DNA from: Arthrobacter oryzae
GTDB lineage: Bacteria > Actinomycetota > Actinomycetes > Actinomycetales > Micrococcaceae
Direction: 5' to 3'
Length of the DNA stretch: 64,000 bases
Assembly: GCF_030812315.1 (NCBI RefSeq)
Contig: NZ_JAUSSM010000001.1
Location: forward strand, 372,001 to 436,000
Part shown: positions 34,813 to 43,238 of the stretch, piece by piece
Position numbering within the stretch: position 1 is the first letter of the stretch
Layout: every line of letters starts with the position of its first letter
Translations under genes and position numbers: made by a program
The notes under the pieces: model-generated
Seen by the model: only the letters and a program-made list of their open reading frames with translations
Told to the model about the DNA's origin: nothing
Databases searched by the model: none

Positions 34813-35838
34813 ATGCCGGAATCGCAGGTAACAGCCACCGCCTTGGGGCCGTGGCCGGGAGAAGACCCGCTGGAGGCCGCACGGATAGTCCGAGGTGAGC
34901 TCGGCAGCCCGCACCTGCCGTTCCTTGTGGAGCTCCCGGACCGCGGCGTCGGTTCGGATGCGCTCGGCAGGACGGCTTCACTGCTGGTTGACCTTTCCGT
35001 CGACGTCCAGCCCTATGGATGGCGGATCGTGGACCGCCCCGGGCGGGACCTGATGAAGGCAAAGTCTGCTCTCTCCACGGACGTCAATGTCCTCGCCGAT
35101 GTCGCCGGGACGGAAGAGAGTCCGGCGCAGGACTTCAAGGTCCAACTGCGCGGACCGCTCAGCCTGGCCGCGGGCCTGCACCTCCACAACGGTGAACGGG
35201 CCTTGATCGACTACGGCGCCCGACGGGACATCGCTGAGTCGCTGGCAGCCGGTATTGGTGATTTCCTGGGCCGGGTCCGTACGGCTGTTCCCGGGGCGCG
35301 GCTGGTTGTCCAGATAGATGAGCCTGATATCGCGGCTGTCCTCGCCGGTACGATTCCAACGTCCAGTGGCTACCGGACCTTGCGGTCTGTGCCGGGCCAG
35401 GAAGTAACAGAATCGTGGCGGCTGGTGACCGACGCGATCAGGGCCGCCGGCGCTGTGGAAACGGTGATTGCGGTTGCCGAAGTTGAGGCGCCGTTCGAGC
35501 GCATTCTCTCCTCAGGGGCGGACGGGATAGCTGTCCCGTTGAAGGCGCTCACATCCCGCCAATGGGAACAGCTCGCGGGTGCGGTCGAGGCGGGGAAGAG
35601 CCTTTGGGCCGGTGTGCTCCCGGTGAACGACGCGTCGGCGGCGCTGCCGCGTGTCCAGGAAGCCGTGGAGAACGTGTGGCGGCCGTGGCGTCAGCTGGGT
35701 CTCCCCGCCTCGTCACTCAGCTCCATCCGCGTGACGCCCTCCGGGGGTCTGGCCGGGTACACGCCGTCGTCCGCAACTGCCGTCCTGACCCGGCTGACGC
35801 AGGTGGCGGACGGGCTCAACCAGCTGGCGCTCGGCTAG
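34813..35838 (+). CDS. MetE-like (UROD/MetE fold) protein lacking zinc-ligand cysteines
   Basis: The 341-residue protein resembles the C-terminal half of cobalamin-independent methionine synthase (start PWPGEDPLEAARIVRGELG; AKSALSTDVNVLAD; LVVQIDEPDIAAVLAGTIP; GGLAGYTPSSA). It contains no cysteine at all, although MetE needs two Cys plus His and Glu to hold catalytic zinc. It is therefore unlikely to be a methionine synthase. Its start is two bases from the chorismate mutase stop, so the two are co-translated. The stop codon TAG shares CTAG with the convergent DUF4166 gene. Confidence 0.78.
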   Translation: MPESQVTATALGPWPGEDPLEAARIVRGELGSPHLPFLVELPDRGVGSDALGRTASLLVDLSVDVQPYGWRIVDRPGRDLMKAKSALSTDVNVLADVAGTEESPAQDFKVQLRGPLSLAAGLHLHNGERALIDYGARRDIAESLAAGIGDFLGRVRTAVPGARLVVQIDEPDIAAVLAGTIPTSSGYRTLRSVPGQEVTESWRLVTDAIRAAGAVETVIAVAEVEAPFERILSSGADGIAVPLKALTSRQWEQLAGAVEAGKSLWAGVLPVNDASAALPRVQEAVENVWRPWRQLGLPASSLSSIRVTPSGGLAGYTPSSATAVLTRLTQVADGLNQLALG

Positions 35839-36542
35839 ACGCGGCTCTCCCACCTGTCCGGCCGGGCGTAGCCCGGCAGGTGGCCCGGCGCCGTGGCGGC
35901 GCCGGGGTACGAGCGGAGCCGGTAGTCGAAGCTCCCGGCATAGACGAGGACGAGGCCCAGCTGCGGCTGGATGACCTTGACTTGGATCCGGTGCTTTCCG
36001 TGCCTGCCCTCCGACGGTTCCCACCACTGCTCCGCGTAGGCTTTGGCGTCCACGGCGGCCGGCAGCGGGATCCGCAGCGGGCCCAGGAAGAGCCGGGATC
36101 CTTCGGAGACACCCCTGAGCCGCCCGTCGGCGGTCACGCTGAGATCCAGGTCGGTGACAAGCCGCCGGTAGCGGCCCACGTAATCGACCAGTCCCGGGGT
36201 GCTTCGGGAATCGTCGAAGCTGGTGGTGTCATGGAACAGCCGCGTGCGTCCGGGGAAATGGATCTCACGCCTGGCGGTGAGGCTCGACCGGCCGAACGGG
36301 TCGAGGTGGGCGTGGTTTTCGATCCGGAACGGAACCCGCTCACCGTACTCCGGGAAGAACGCCTCCTCCCCGCTGGTGAGACGCAGCAACGGCCGCAGCC
36401 ACTGCTGCCGGCATCCGACGACGTCGAACACCCCCTCGCCGACGCCGTAGCGTCCGGACCCGGGAGCAAGGGAAAAGTACTCCTGCAGCTCGGGCTGTAG
36501 CCGGGCGAAATCGCTGCCCAGGGCACGTTCATAGATAGGCAT
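35835..36542 (-). CDS. DUF4166-like protein
   Basis: The 235-residue protein starts MPIYERALGSDFARLQPELQ and has the typical elements for this family: YGVGEGVFDVVGCRQQWLRP, FHDTTSFDD, LVDYVGRYRRLVTDL, and an AEQWWEPSEGRHGKHRIQVKV segment. No enzymatic motif is recognised. The ATG has GGAGG 11 bases before. It lies 49 bases after the DUF58 gene on the same strand and may be the last gene of that operon. Confidence 0.72.
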   Translation of the reverse strand: MPIYERALGSDFARLQPELQEYFSLAPGSGRYGVGEGVFDVVGCRQQWLRPLLRLTSGEEAFFPEYGERVPFRIENHAHLDPFGRSSLTARREIHFPGRTRLFHDTTSFDDSRSTPGLVDYVGRYRRLVTDLDLSVTADGRLRGVSEGSRLFLGPLRIPLPAAVDAKAYAEQWWEPSEGRHGKHRIQVKVIQPQLGLVLVYAGSFDYRLRSYPGAATAPGHLPGYARPDRWESRV

Positions 36543-36591
36543 GGTCAAGCTGGCCTCCTGCTTTTTCGACAGAACAGTTTCGTCAGATAAG

Positions 36592-37884
36592 TCACAGCCG
36601 CCCCGCCGCCTTGAGCCGGATGTACGCGTCCGCGAGGGCCGGCGGCAGTTGGTGCGGCTCGGCGTCCACCACTTCGACGCCCATCTGGCGGAGCTGGATG
36701 GCCACGGCCTCGCGTTCGAGCAGGGCGCGTTCGGCGGCCGCCGCGCGGAACACCTGTGCCGCCGTCGCGCGTTCCTTCTGCATGGTTCCCAGCATGGGGT
36801 CCCGCACCGAGGCAACCACCACAAGGTGCTGCTGCGCCAGTTGTGCCGCCATCGGGAGCAGCCCTTCCTCGGGTGCGCCGCCGTCCAGCGGGGTCAGCAG
36901 CACCACGAGGGAGCGGTGCGCGGAGATCTGCCGGATCTGGCCCGGGACCTGGCTCCAGTCCAGCTCGATGAGTTCCGGTTCCAGCGGCGCCATGGCCTGC
37001 ACAAGCTGTCCGAGCAGGTTGCCCTTTGACGCAGAGCCCGCCCGGCCCCGGGTCCGCCGGTCGAACGCGAAGAAGTCCACCCGGTCACCGCCACGTTCCG
37101 CCAGGACGGCCAGCAGCAAGGCCGCCTCGATTCCGGTGTCAAGGCGCGGTTCGTCGTCGATCCTGGCAGCAGCCGTCCGGGAGGTATCCAGCATGATCAC
37201 CACGCGCCGGTCCCGTTCGGGCCGCCAGGTACGGACGACGACGGCGGACCGCCGCGCCGTGGCGCGCCAGTCTATGGAACGCACGTCGTCACCGCGGACG
37301 TAGTCGCGGAGCGAATCGAACTCGGTGCCGGCGCCCCTGATCTGCACCGCGGCCTTTCCATCGAGCTCGCGCAGCTTGCGGAGCTTGGACGGAAGGTGGC
37401 GCCGTGAATGAAACGGCGGGAGCACCCGGACGGCGCCGGGACAGGGGAGTGTCCGCTGCCGCGCGGCCAGCCGCAGCGGCCCGAAGGCGCGCAGCGTCAC
37501 ATGCGGAGCCTTGAGGTCGCCCCGCCGGGCAGGCTGAAGCAGGACCGTCATGCGCCGCCGCTCGCCAGCCGGAACGTCCAGCCGCTGGCGTGGATTCTGC
37601 GCCCCCGCCGACGGCTGCCACGCATCCCGGACCACGGCACGGAGCCGGCGCGTACCGGTGTTCCCGATGGTCAGGACGGATTCGGCGCTTCCGCTGAGGG
37701 TGACATTGCCCGGCAACGTGCGGTCCAGCTTGACCTTCCTAAGCGTCGCGGCCACGGAGAGGTCCAGGAGCAAGGCTGCGCAGAGGAGCAGGCAGACCAG
37801 CAGAACGGTGCCCCAGTCGGGAAACAGCATCACCGGCACCAACCCCGTCAGTGCCAGAAGTACGAACCGTCCGGAAATGGCCAT
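36592..37884 (-). CDS. DUF58 domain protein
   Basis: The 430-residue protein has two N-terminal membrane helices (FVLLALTGLVPVMLF, LLVCLLLCAALLLDLSVAA), a beta-rich middle region and the DUF58 core (GAGTEFDSLRDYVRGDDVRSIDWRATAR). A VWA-like region follows (RRVVIMLDTSRTAAARIDDEPRLDTGIEAAL). DUF58 proteins almost always partner with a MoxR ATPase; its start overlaps the MoxR stop by one base (TGATG). A role in folding or remodelling envelope proteins is the usual guess. Confidence 0.9.
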   Translation of the reverse strand: MAISGRFVLLALTGLVPVMLFPDWGTVLLVCLLLCAALLLDLSVAATLRKVKLDRTLPGNVTLSGSAESVLTIGNTGTRRLRAVVRDAWQPSAGAQNPRQRLDVPAGERRRMTVLLQPARRGDLKAPHVTLRAFGPLRLAARQRTLPCPGAVRVLPPFHSRRHLPSKLRKLRELDGKAAVQIRGAGTEFDSLRDYVRGDDVRSIDWRATARRSAVVVRTWRPERDRRVVIMLDTSRTAAARIDDEPRLDTGIEAALLLAVLAERGGDRVDFFAFDRRTRGRAGSASKGNLLGQLVQAMAPLEPELIELDWSQVPGQIRQISAHRSLVVLLTPLDGGAPEEGLLPMAAQLAQQHLVVVASVRDPMLGTMQKERATAAQVFRAAAAERALLEREAVAIQLRQMGVEVVDAEPHQLPPALADAYIRLKAAGRL

Positions 37885-38912
37885 CAGCGCGGAACGGGCA
37901 CGGACGCCAGGATGCTGGCGAGGACGCCGTCAACGTGCACGCCGTCCATCTGTGCTTCCGGCTGCAGGGCTACACGGTGCCGCAGGCAGGGGAGGGCCAG
38001 TGCCTTGACGTCGTCCGGGGTCACGAAATGCCGCCCCGACAGCCACGCCCACGCGCGGGAGGCACTCAGCAGGGCGGTGGCACCGCGGGGGGACACACCC
38101 AGCTGGAAGGACGGTGCCGCGCGGGTGGCCCTTGCAATGTCCACGATGTAGGCCGCGACTTCCGGCGCCACCTCCACCGCAGCCACTGCCTGGCGGGCCT
38201 GCTCCAGCTCCGCCGCACCTGCCACCGCGCGGACGCCGGCCGCGGCCAGGTTCCTGGAGTCAAAACCGGCCGCATGCCTGCGGATGACCTCAATTTCGTC
38301 AGCCCGGCCCGGCAGCGGCATGGCGAGCTTGAGGAGGAAACGGTCCAGTTGGGCTTCCGGCAGGGGATAGGTGCCCTCGTACTCCACGGGGTTCTGGGTG
38401 GCGGCGACGATGAACGGCACGGGAAGCGGCCGTGAGATGCCGTCCGCCGATACCTGGCGTTCCTCCATGGCTTCCAGCAGGGCAGCCTGCGTCTTCGGCG
38501 GCGTCCTGTTGATTTCATCTGCCAGCAGGATGTTGGTGAACACAGGGCCTTCCCGGAAGCTGAATTCGGAGGACCGGGAGTCGAAGACCAGCGACCCGGT
38601 GATGTCGCCGGGCATCAGGTCCGGGGTGAACTGAACCCGCTTGGTGTCCAGGCTCAAGGCCGCGGACAGCGTGCGGACCAGCAAGGTCTTGGCCACGCCG
38701 GGAACCCCTTCGAGCAGCACATGCCCGCGGCACAGCAGGGCGATCAGCAGCCCCGTGACGGTGGAGTCCTGGCCGACCACAGCCTTGGCCACCTCGTGCC
38801 GCACATCGAGCAGGGCCTGGCGGACGGGATCAATGCCTGTCGTGGCCTCCGCCGTTGCAAGGGCAGGGCCACCCGGGCCGCCCTGGATGAATCCGTTGGT
38901 CTGCTCACTCAT
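37884..38912 (-). CDS. MoxR-family AAA+ ATPase
   Basis: The 342-residue AAA+ protein has Walker A GVPGVAKTLLVRTL, Walker B and sensor segment VFTNILLADEINRTPPKTQAALLEAMEERQV, sensor 1 (FIVAATQNPVEYEGTYPLPEAQLDRF) and the arginine-finger helix DRFLLKLAMPLPG. It acts as a chaperone-like ATPase together with the DUF58 protein whose gene follows. It overlaps the upstream gene by ATGA and the downstream one by one base. Confidence 0.95.
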   Translation of the reverse strand: MSEQTNGFIQGGPGGPALATAEATTGIDPVRQALLDVRHEVAKAVVGQDSTVTGLLIALLCRGHVLLEGVPGVAKTLLVRTLSAALSLDTKRVQFTPDLMPGDITGSLVFDSRSSEFSFREGPVFTNILLADEINRTPPKTQAALLEAMEERQVSADGISRPLPVPFIVAATQNPVEYEGTYPLPEAQLDRFLLKLAMPLPGRADEIEVIRRHAAGFDSRNLAAAGVRAVAGAAELEQARQAVAAVEVAPEVAAYIVDIARATRAAPSFQLGVSPRGATALLSASRAWAWLSGRHFVTPDDVKALALPCLRHRVALQPEAQMDGVHVDGVLASILASVPVPR

Positions 38913-40138
38913 CGGGCGGTTACCTCTTTCTCTAGTGTGTCCAGCTGCTGGGCCCAGTGGACCAGCTCGCTTTCAGTCCGGGGACGGGCATCCAGCACGC
39001 CGGAAGTCTGTTCAGTCGTCCGCCCAAGGTGCCGGGCAGCGGCGTCGACGATGGCCGTGGACTCAGCGTCCGGTCCCAGCCGGAGGATCCGCGCGAGGCG
39101 GACCAGCGTGCCCGCCCTGAGGTTTTCGGCCGCCCGGTCCACTGCGTGGGCGTCGTGATAGAGCCGGGCGCGGCCCTCAGCAGTCTCAACAGCCTTGACT
39201 ACGACAGGCAGCGGCTCGAAGACCAGGGGTCCCAGCCGCCGCCCCCGCCAGACCATGGCCAGCACCGCCACCAGGGCGAGCCACGGACCGAGGAAGGCCA
39301 CCCACGGCGGGGCTAGTTCATCCAGGGTCTTCGGCGCGTCTGCCGTGGTGACGTCCGCGATGCCGGGAAGGTACCAGACGAGCTGCTCCGAGGCCCCGAG
39401 GGTCCGGAGTGCAAGGGCCGCGTTGCCATGCTCATCAAGCCGGGCGTTGCTAAGTAGCTGCGTACTGCCCAGCACCACCAGCCTGCCGTCGCCGCTGCTG
39501 GCATACAGCCCGCCAAGGCCTTCCGAGGGCTCGTAGCAAGGGCGGCCGGCCTGGTAGAGGTACGCGGACTCCGCGGTGACCGCTCCGGCGACAGCGGGAT
39601 CCTCCAGCCCACAGCCGGGTTCCAATGTGGACACCCCTTCCGGCACAACACCAGCGGGGCGTATGTCGCCTCCGAGGGCCGTCAGCGCGCTCAGCCGGGG
39701 AGTCACTACAACCAGCCTGTCCGTGGCCCGCTGCAACTCCTGAAGCTGCCCGCGGTCCAGGTAGCCGTTTCGGTCGAAAAGGAGCAAGGTGGTGGTCCTG
39801 TCCCCGGACGCACTGTGCCCGTCCGCACGTTCCAGGGCCGACATCGTTGCCGCGAAGTTGTCCGTCTGGCGGACATCCACGCCCTGGTTTCCGAGTATTA
39901 CGGAGACGGCCTTTGCCCCGTCCGGTGCCGCGTTTCGGGTGGACAGGGGAGCGTCGTCGCGGCCGGGCGAAAGCTGGGCAATAATCGTCAGAGCCACACC
40001 CAGCGCGAAGACCAAGCCGATGAGGGTCCACGTCCGATGCCGGCGGATCCAAGCCGTGACGGCTGGGCCCGCGATGCGAACTCCGGCGGCGGGCCGCTCC
40101 GATGCCGGCTGGCTCGTCGACTCAAGAACGGGGGTCAT
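38909..40138 (-). CDS. DUF4350 domain membrane protein
   Basis: The 409-residue protein has helix 1 near residue 35 (TWTLIGLVFALGVALTIIAQL) and an extracytoplasmic DUF4350 domain with GAKAVSVILGNQGVDVRQTD and TTLLLFDRNGYLDRGQLQEL. A second helix (FLGPWLALVAVLAMVWRGRRL) is followed by a cytosolic tail with Arg-rich and coiled sequence. It stands between DUF4129 and MoxR genes with four-base ATGA overlaps on both sides, which suggests strict co-production. Confidence 0.88.
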   Translation of the reverse strand: MTPVLESTSQPASERPAAGVRIAGPAVTAWIRRHRTWTLIGLVFALGVALTIIAQLSPGRDDAPLSTRNAAPDGAKAVSVILGNQGVDVRQTDNFAATMSALERADGHSASGDRTTTLLLFDRNGYLDRGQLQELQRATDRLVVVTPRLSALTALGGDIRPAGVVPEGVSTLEPGCGLEDPAVAGAVTAESAYLYQAGRPCYEPSEGLGGLYASSGDGRLVVLGSTQLLSNARLDEHGNAALALRTLGASEQLVWYLPGIADVTTADAPKTLDELAPPWVAFLGPWLALVAVLAMVWRGRRLGPLVFEPLPVVVKAVETAEGRARLYHDAHAVDRAAENLRAGTLVRLARILRLGPDAESTAIVDAAARHLGRTTEQTSGVLDARPRTESELVHWAQQLDTLEKEVTAR

Positions 40139-40857
40139 AGCGGCAGCGCCAGGCGGTCCGCGGCAGGCTGGCCAAAGTCGGGCTTTGCTGACTCCAGGAG
40201 CTGATCCAGTTCCGCCATGTCGGCGTGGTCTCCGGCTGTGGCCTCTTCGCTGCCGTATCGGACGGCGTCGAATTTATCCGCGGCCCGCCGCAGCTGCGCG
40301 GCACAGCTTCCGAAGGCACCCGCCAACTGGCCGGCCACCTCGTCCGCCGTCCGGCCAGGCAGCGGGTCGATTACCGCGCGCTCTTCGGCGCACCGGACGA
40401 TCGCCCTGAACTGTTCGACGACGGCGGTGGGCCAGTCGGAACGTGCTGCCGCGGCTGCCGCAAGCCGCCGGTATTCCGCCGGGCTGATGGAAGGATCGGC
40501 GTCGACGACGTCTCCGGCCGGACGACGGCGTGCGTTCAGCCGGGGACGCGCAAGGAGGATGGCCACTGCGATGAGGATGACAATGGTTACTCCGATTGCC
40601 GGCACGGCGACGCCGCTGTCAATTGCAGGGTCGCCGGTATTGAGCGATCGCAGCCAGTCGATGAACTGCCGCCAGAGCTCGGTCAACCAGTCCGGTTGCG
40701 CGTCGCGATACTCGGGTTTGCTGAGTTCCTCGGCGGCCCACCTGCTGGCCTCCTGCCTGTCGGGCTCCACGGGAGGCTCAACCGGCGTCCGGCCGGCGGT
40801 CCAATACGGAACCGTATCCACTGCTGACGCCGTTTCGAAAAAGGTATGCCGGCTCAT
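40135..40857 (-). CDS. DUF4129 domain membrane protein
   Basis: The 240-residue protein has one central helix (VAVPAIGVTIVILIAVAILLA) and a C-terminal cytosolic DUF4129 domain with VVEQFRAIVRCAEERAVIDPLPGRTADEVAGQL. The N-terminal outside part is short and Trp-containing. The family occurs with transglutaminase-like or MoxR/DUF58 genes. It is the second gene of the operon, overlapping both neighbours by ATGA. Confidence 0.88.
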   Translation of the reverse strand: MSRHTFFETASAVDTVPYWTAGRTPVEPPVEPDRQEASRWAAEELSKPEYRDAQPDWLTELWRQFIDWLRSLNTGDPAIDSGVAVPAIGVTIVILIAVAILLARPRLNARRRPAGDVVDADPSISPAEYRRLAAAAAARSDWPTAVVEQFRAIVRCAEERAVIDPLPGRTADEVAGQLAGAFGSCAAQLRRAADKFDAVRYGSEEATAGDHADMAELDQLLESAKPDFGQPAADRLALPL

Positions 40858-42305
40858 CCGGCGCCCGGGGGCGGTCGATAGCCCGGTGGCGGGCCGTAGC
40901 CCTGTGGCGGACCGTAGCCCGGTGGCGGGCCGGAGGGGGTCTGCGGCCAGCCGCCGGGGGCAGGGCTGCCTGCGTTCCCCTCCGGGGCGATGCCGCGTCC
41001 GGGGACGCCGTTGGCCTCCGTGCCCGATTCGAGCAGCCGGAGAAGGGCGAGGTCGAGGCCTTCCTTCCGCATGCGAAGGTCCATGTAGAGCAGGCCCATC
41101 ACGGAGGTTTGGAAGGCGTATGCCACTGCCCCTATCAGGGCCGAGACGATGAGCGAGGCGATTCCGACGCCTACCGCGAGGGCACGTTGCCCGTCGTCGC
41201 CGCTATGGGGCGCAACGACGGAGGAGAATCCGCCGGAAACGAGGGTGATGGGGACAAGGACGATCTGGCTGATGATGCCGATGAGGAGGGAAACGACCAG
41301 CGTGATGCCGAAGATCCGCCACCAGTTGTGACGCGTCAGCTGCCAGGACCTCCGGAGGCCGTCAAGTACGCCGAGTCCCTCGACAACAATCGCAGCTGGC
41401 GTCACGAGGAAACGGATGGAGAGAAACAACAGGGTCACCATGGTCCCGAGGAAAAGGGGGACGATAATCAGCGCAGACATTCCGCCCATGGAATCGGCCA
41501 GGAGCCAGGTTCCGCCCACCAGAACGGCGACGACGGCGACGCTGGCCAGGAACAGGAGCACACCAAGCCCAAGCAACGAGCCGATTCTGGACCGCGACAG
41601 CGACCACATCTCCTTGAAACCCGTGCGCCAATTGAGGACGGACCGGGCCACGGGCACAACCATTACACCCTGGAGCACAAGCGAGATGAAGACGGACACC
41701 AGTCCGAGGATCACGCCACCGGCCATGACGCCGAGACCCAGGCCGACCATTTCCGCAGGGCTCAGGCTTTCCAGCCACAGTCCAACGGATTCGCCCCCCG
41801 CTCCGGCTTGCGCCGTTATGACCGCACCGACAATGGTTCCCAGGGTCTGTGCCAGTAATCCCGCACCCAGCATTGCGGCGGCGTTCCGCCTGATGGTCTG
41901 AAACGAGCCGTCCAGGATTTCGCCGAACATCAGCGGCCGGAGCGGAACTATCCCGGGCTTTGGCGGGGCGACGTACCCCGACTGAACGTAACCTGGCTGC
42001 GTGTAACCCGGCTGAACGTAACCCGGCTGAACAAAACCCGGCTGATTGGAGGAAGGCGGTGGCCCCGCGTAAGGGGAGCCCCACTGCGGCTGACCACCGT
42101 GGCCAGGCTGCTGTGTGTTCCATTGCGGCGGCGCCCCCCATTGTGGCTGATTTCCGTTGCCGGTAGCCTCCGGTGAGTTCCACTGCGCTTGGCTTCCTTG
42201 GTGCGGCGGCGGTGCGTTCCACTGCTGCGGCCCGCCCCAGCGCGGTGGTTCCACCGGCTGCGGCTGTCCCTCCCGGGGTCGCGCGTTCGGATCCTGCTCT
42301 GACAA
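40854..42305 (-). CDS. multi-TM protein with Pro/Gln-rich N-terminus (possible GPDPase membrane domain)
   Basis: The 483-residue protein has about 130 residues of low-complexity Pro/Gln/Trp/Tyr sequence, including a QPGYV-type repeat, before six or so membrane helices (IVGAVITAQAG, LGLGVMAGGVILGLVSVFISL, LGVLLFLASVAVVAVLVGGTW and others). A second Pro/Gly/Tyr-rich tail follows. It resembles the actinobacterial glycerophosphoryl diester phosphodiesterase membrane-domain proteins. Start: TTG at 42305 with GGGGAGG directly before it; a frame-equivalent TTG at 42320 lies upstream of that ribosome site. It is the first gene of the five-gene minus-strand operon, divergent from mtrA. Confidence 0.8.
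   Translation of the reverse strand: MSEQDPNARPREGQPQPVEPPRWGGPQQWNAPPPHQGSQAQWNSPEATGNGNQPQWGAPPQWNTQQPGHGGQPQWGSPYAGPPPSSNQPGFVQPGYVQPGYTQPGYVQSGYVAPPKPGIVPLRPLMFGEILDGSFQTIRRNAAAMLGAGLLAQTLGTIVGAVITAQAGAGGESVGLWLESLSPAEMVGLGLGVMAGGVILGLVSVFISLVLQGVMVVPVARSVLNWRTGFKEMWSLSRSRIGSLLGLGVLLFLASVAVVAVLVGGTWLLADSMGGMSALIIVPLFLGTMVTLLFLSIRFLVTPAAIVVEGLGVLDGLRRSWQLTRHNWWRIFGITLVVSLLIGIISQIVLVPITLVSGGFSSVVAPHSGDDGQRALAVGVGIASLIVSALIGAVAYAFQTSVMGLLYMDLRMRKEGLDLALLRLLESGTEANGVPGRGIAPEGNAGSPAPGGWPQTPSGPPPGYGPPQGYGPPPGYRPPPGAG
41972..42044 (-). repeat. 15-bp tandem repeat coding for QPGYV-like units
   Basis: About five imperfect copies of a 15-base unit (core AACCCGGCTGAACGT and variants on the plus strand) encode (V/T/F)QPGY repeats in the N-terminal region of the membrane protein. 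Copy number could vary in frame between strains. Confidence 0.7.
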
Positions 42306-42563
42306 CTTGTTCCTCCCCAAAAGATGCTGTCCGCGAGCCGCCCGGCCGAGACTCCGGCCCGGTGCTCCGGGCAGGCAGTGTCGTGCACCGTCCGGCCCGC
42401 TCCCAGCCTATAGTTTTGCCCGCATGCCTCATAGCCTCCGGCTGATTCTTCGCGGTGTCGCGCCGGTTCGGGCGGCGCGCCTCACCCCTCCCGGCGGGTG
42501 ACCGCGCCATGCCGTGTCGGCGCTCAACGGGACAAAGCCCATTCAATAGGCGAATATATAACT
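42306..42563. promoter_or_regulatory. divergent promoter region between MoxR-cluster operon and mtrA
   Basis: The 258 bases hold no convincing gene and divide the five-gene minus operon from mtrAB-lpqB. The mtrA start is preceded only by AGGCGA about 11 bases away, then an AT-rich TATATAACT directly before the ATG. I could not assign -35/-10 boxes with confidence. Confidence 0.5.
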
Positions 42564-43238
42564 ATGAAGGCACGCATTCTGGTAGTGGACGATGACGAGG
42601 CGCTGGCCGAGATGATCGGAATTGTCTTGCGCAATGACGGCTTCGAGCCGGTCTTTTGCGCAGACGGTGGACAGGCGCTGGAAGTTTTTCGTTCCTCAAA
42701 GCCGGATCTTGTGCTGTTGGACCTGATGCTCCCGGGGGTTGACGGCATTGAAGTATGCCGGCAGATCCGAGCTGAGTCGGATTCGCCGATCGTCATGCTG
42801 ACCGCGAAGTCGGATACCTCGGATGTGGTCCGCGGCCTGGAATCCGGTGCGGACGACTACGTACCCAAGCCGTTCAAGCCAGCTGAACTGGTTGCGCGGG
42901 TGAGGGCACGGCTCCGCCCGGGCGACCAGAAGGCCCCGGAAACACTGCGCATTGCCGACATCACCATTGACGTGGCCGGGCACCTGGTGAGCCGCAACGA
43001 CGAACGCATTTCGCTGACACCGTTGGAGTTCGACCTGCTCGTCGCCCTTGCCCGCAAACCGTGGCAGGTCTTTACCCGCGAGCTGCTGCTGGAGCAGGTC
43101 TGGGGATACCGGCACGCGGCAGACACACGGCTCGTGAACGTCCATGTCCAGCGGCTGAGGTCAAAGATCGAGCGCGACCCCGAAGCCCCCGAAGTTGTCT
43201 TGACGGTCCGTGGTGTCGGCTACAAAGCAGGTTCCTGA
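42564..43238 (+). CDS. mtrA: response regulator MtrA
   Basis: The 224-residue OmpR/PhoB-type regulator has an acidic triad (DDDE at residues 9-12), phosphoacceptor Asp53 in LVLLDLMLPGVDG, SPIVMLTAKSDTSD and Lys in YVPKPFKP. It ends in a winged-helix domain (SLTPLEFDLLVALARKPWQ; LVNVHVQRLRSKIE). In actinobacteria MtrA controls cell-wall hydrolases, osmoprotection and division. The ATG at 42564 starts the normal family sequence; the frame is open 22 codons upstream. The next gene, mtrB, begins inside its last 29 bases. Confidence 0.95.
   Translation: MKARILVVDDDEALAEMIGIVLRNDGFEPVFCADGGQALEVFRSSKPDLVLLDLMLPGVDGIEVCRQIRAESDSPIVMLTAKSDTSDVVRGLESGADDYVPKPFKPAELVARVRARLRPGDQKAPETLRIADITIDVAGHLVSRNDERISLTPLEFDLLVALARKPWQVFTRELLLEQVWGYRHAADTRLVNVHVQRLRSKIERDPEAPEVVLTVRGVGYKAGS

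Noticed and set aside
35562-36500. Plus-strand open frame across the DUF4166 gene
   Set aside because: It is antisense to the DUF4166 gene and overlaps the MetE-like gene 3' end. Its sequence is Arg/Pro/Gly-rich.
41362-42546. Open frame of 394 codons on the minus strand extending beyond the membrane-protein start
   Set aside because: It reads the same strand in another frame than the multi-TM protein and has Arg/Ala/Gly-rich sequence without helices. The chosen frame has clear membrane helices, a Shine-Dalgarno site and coupled neighbours.
42555-42562. TATATAAC directly before mtrA as a -10 box
   Set aside because: A start of transcription from it would fall inside the mtrA start codon region, and no -35 lies at 16-18 bases. 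I treat it as AT-rich leader only.
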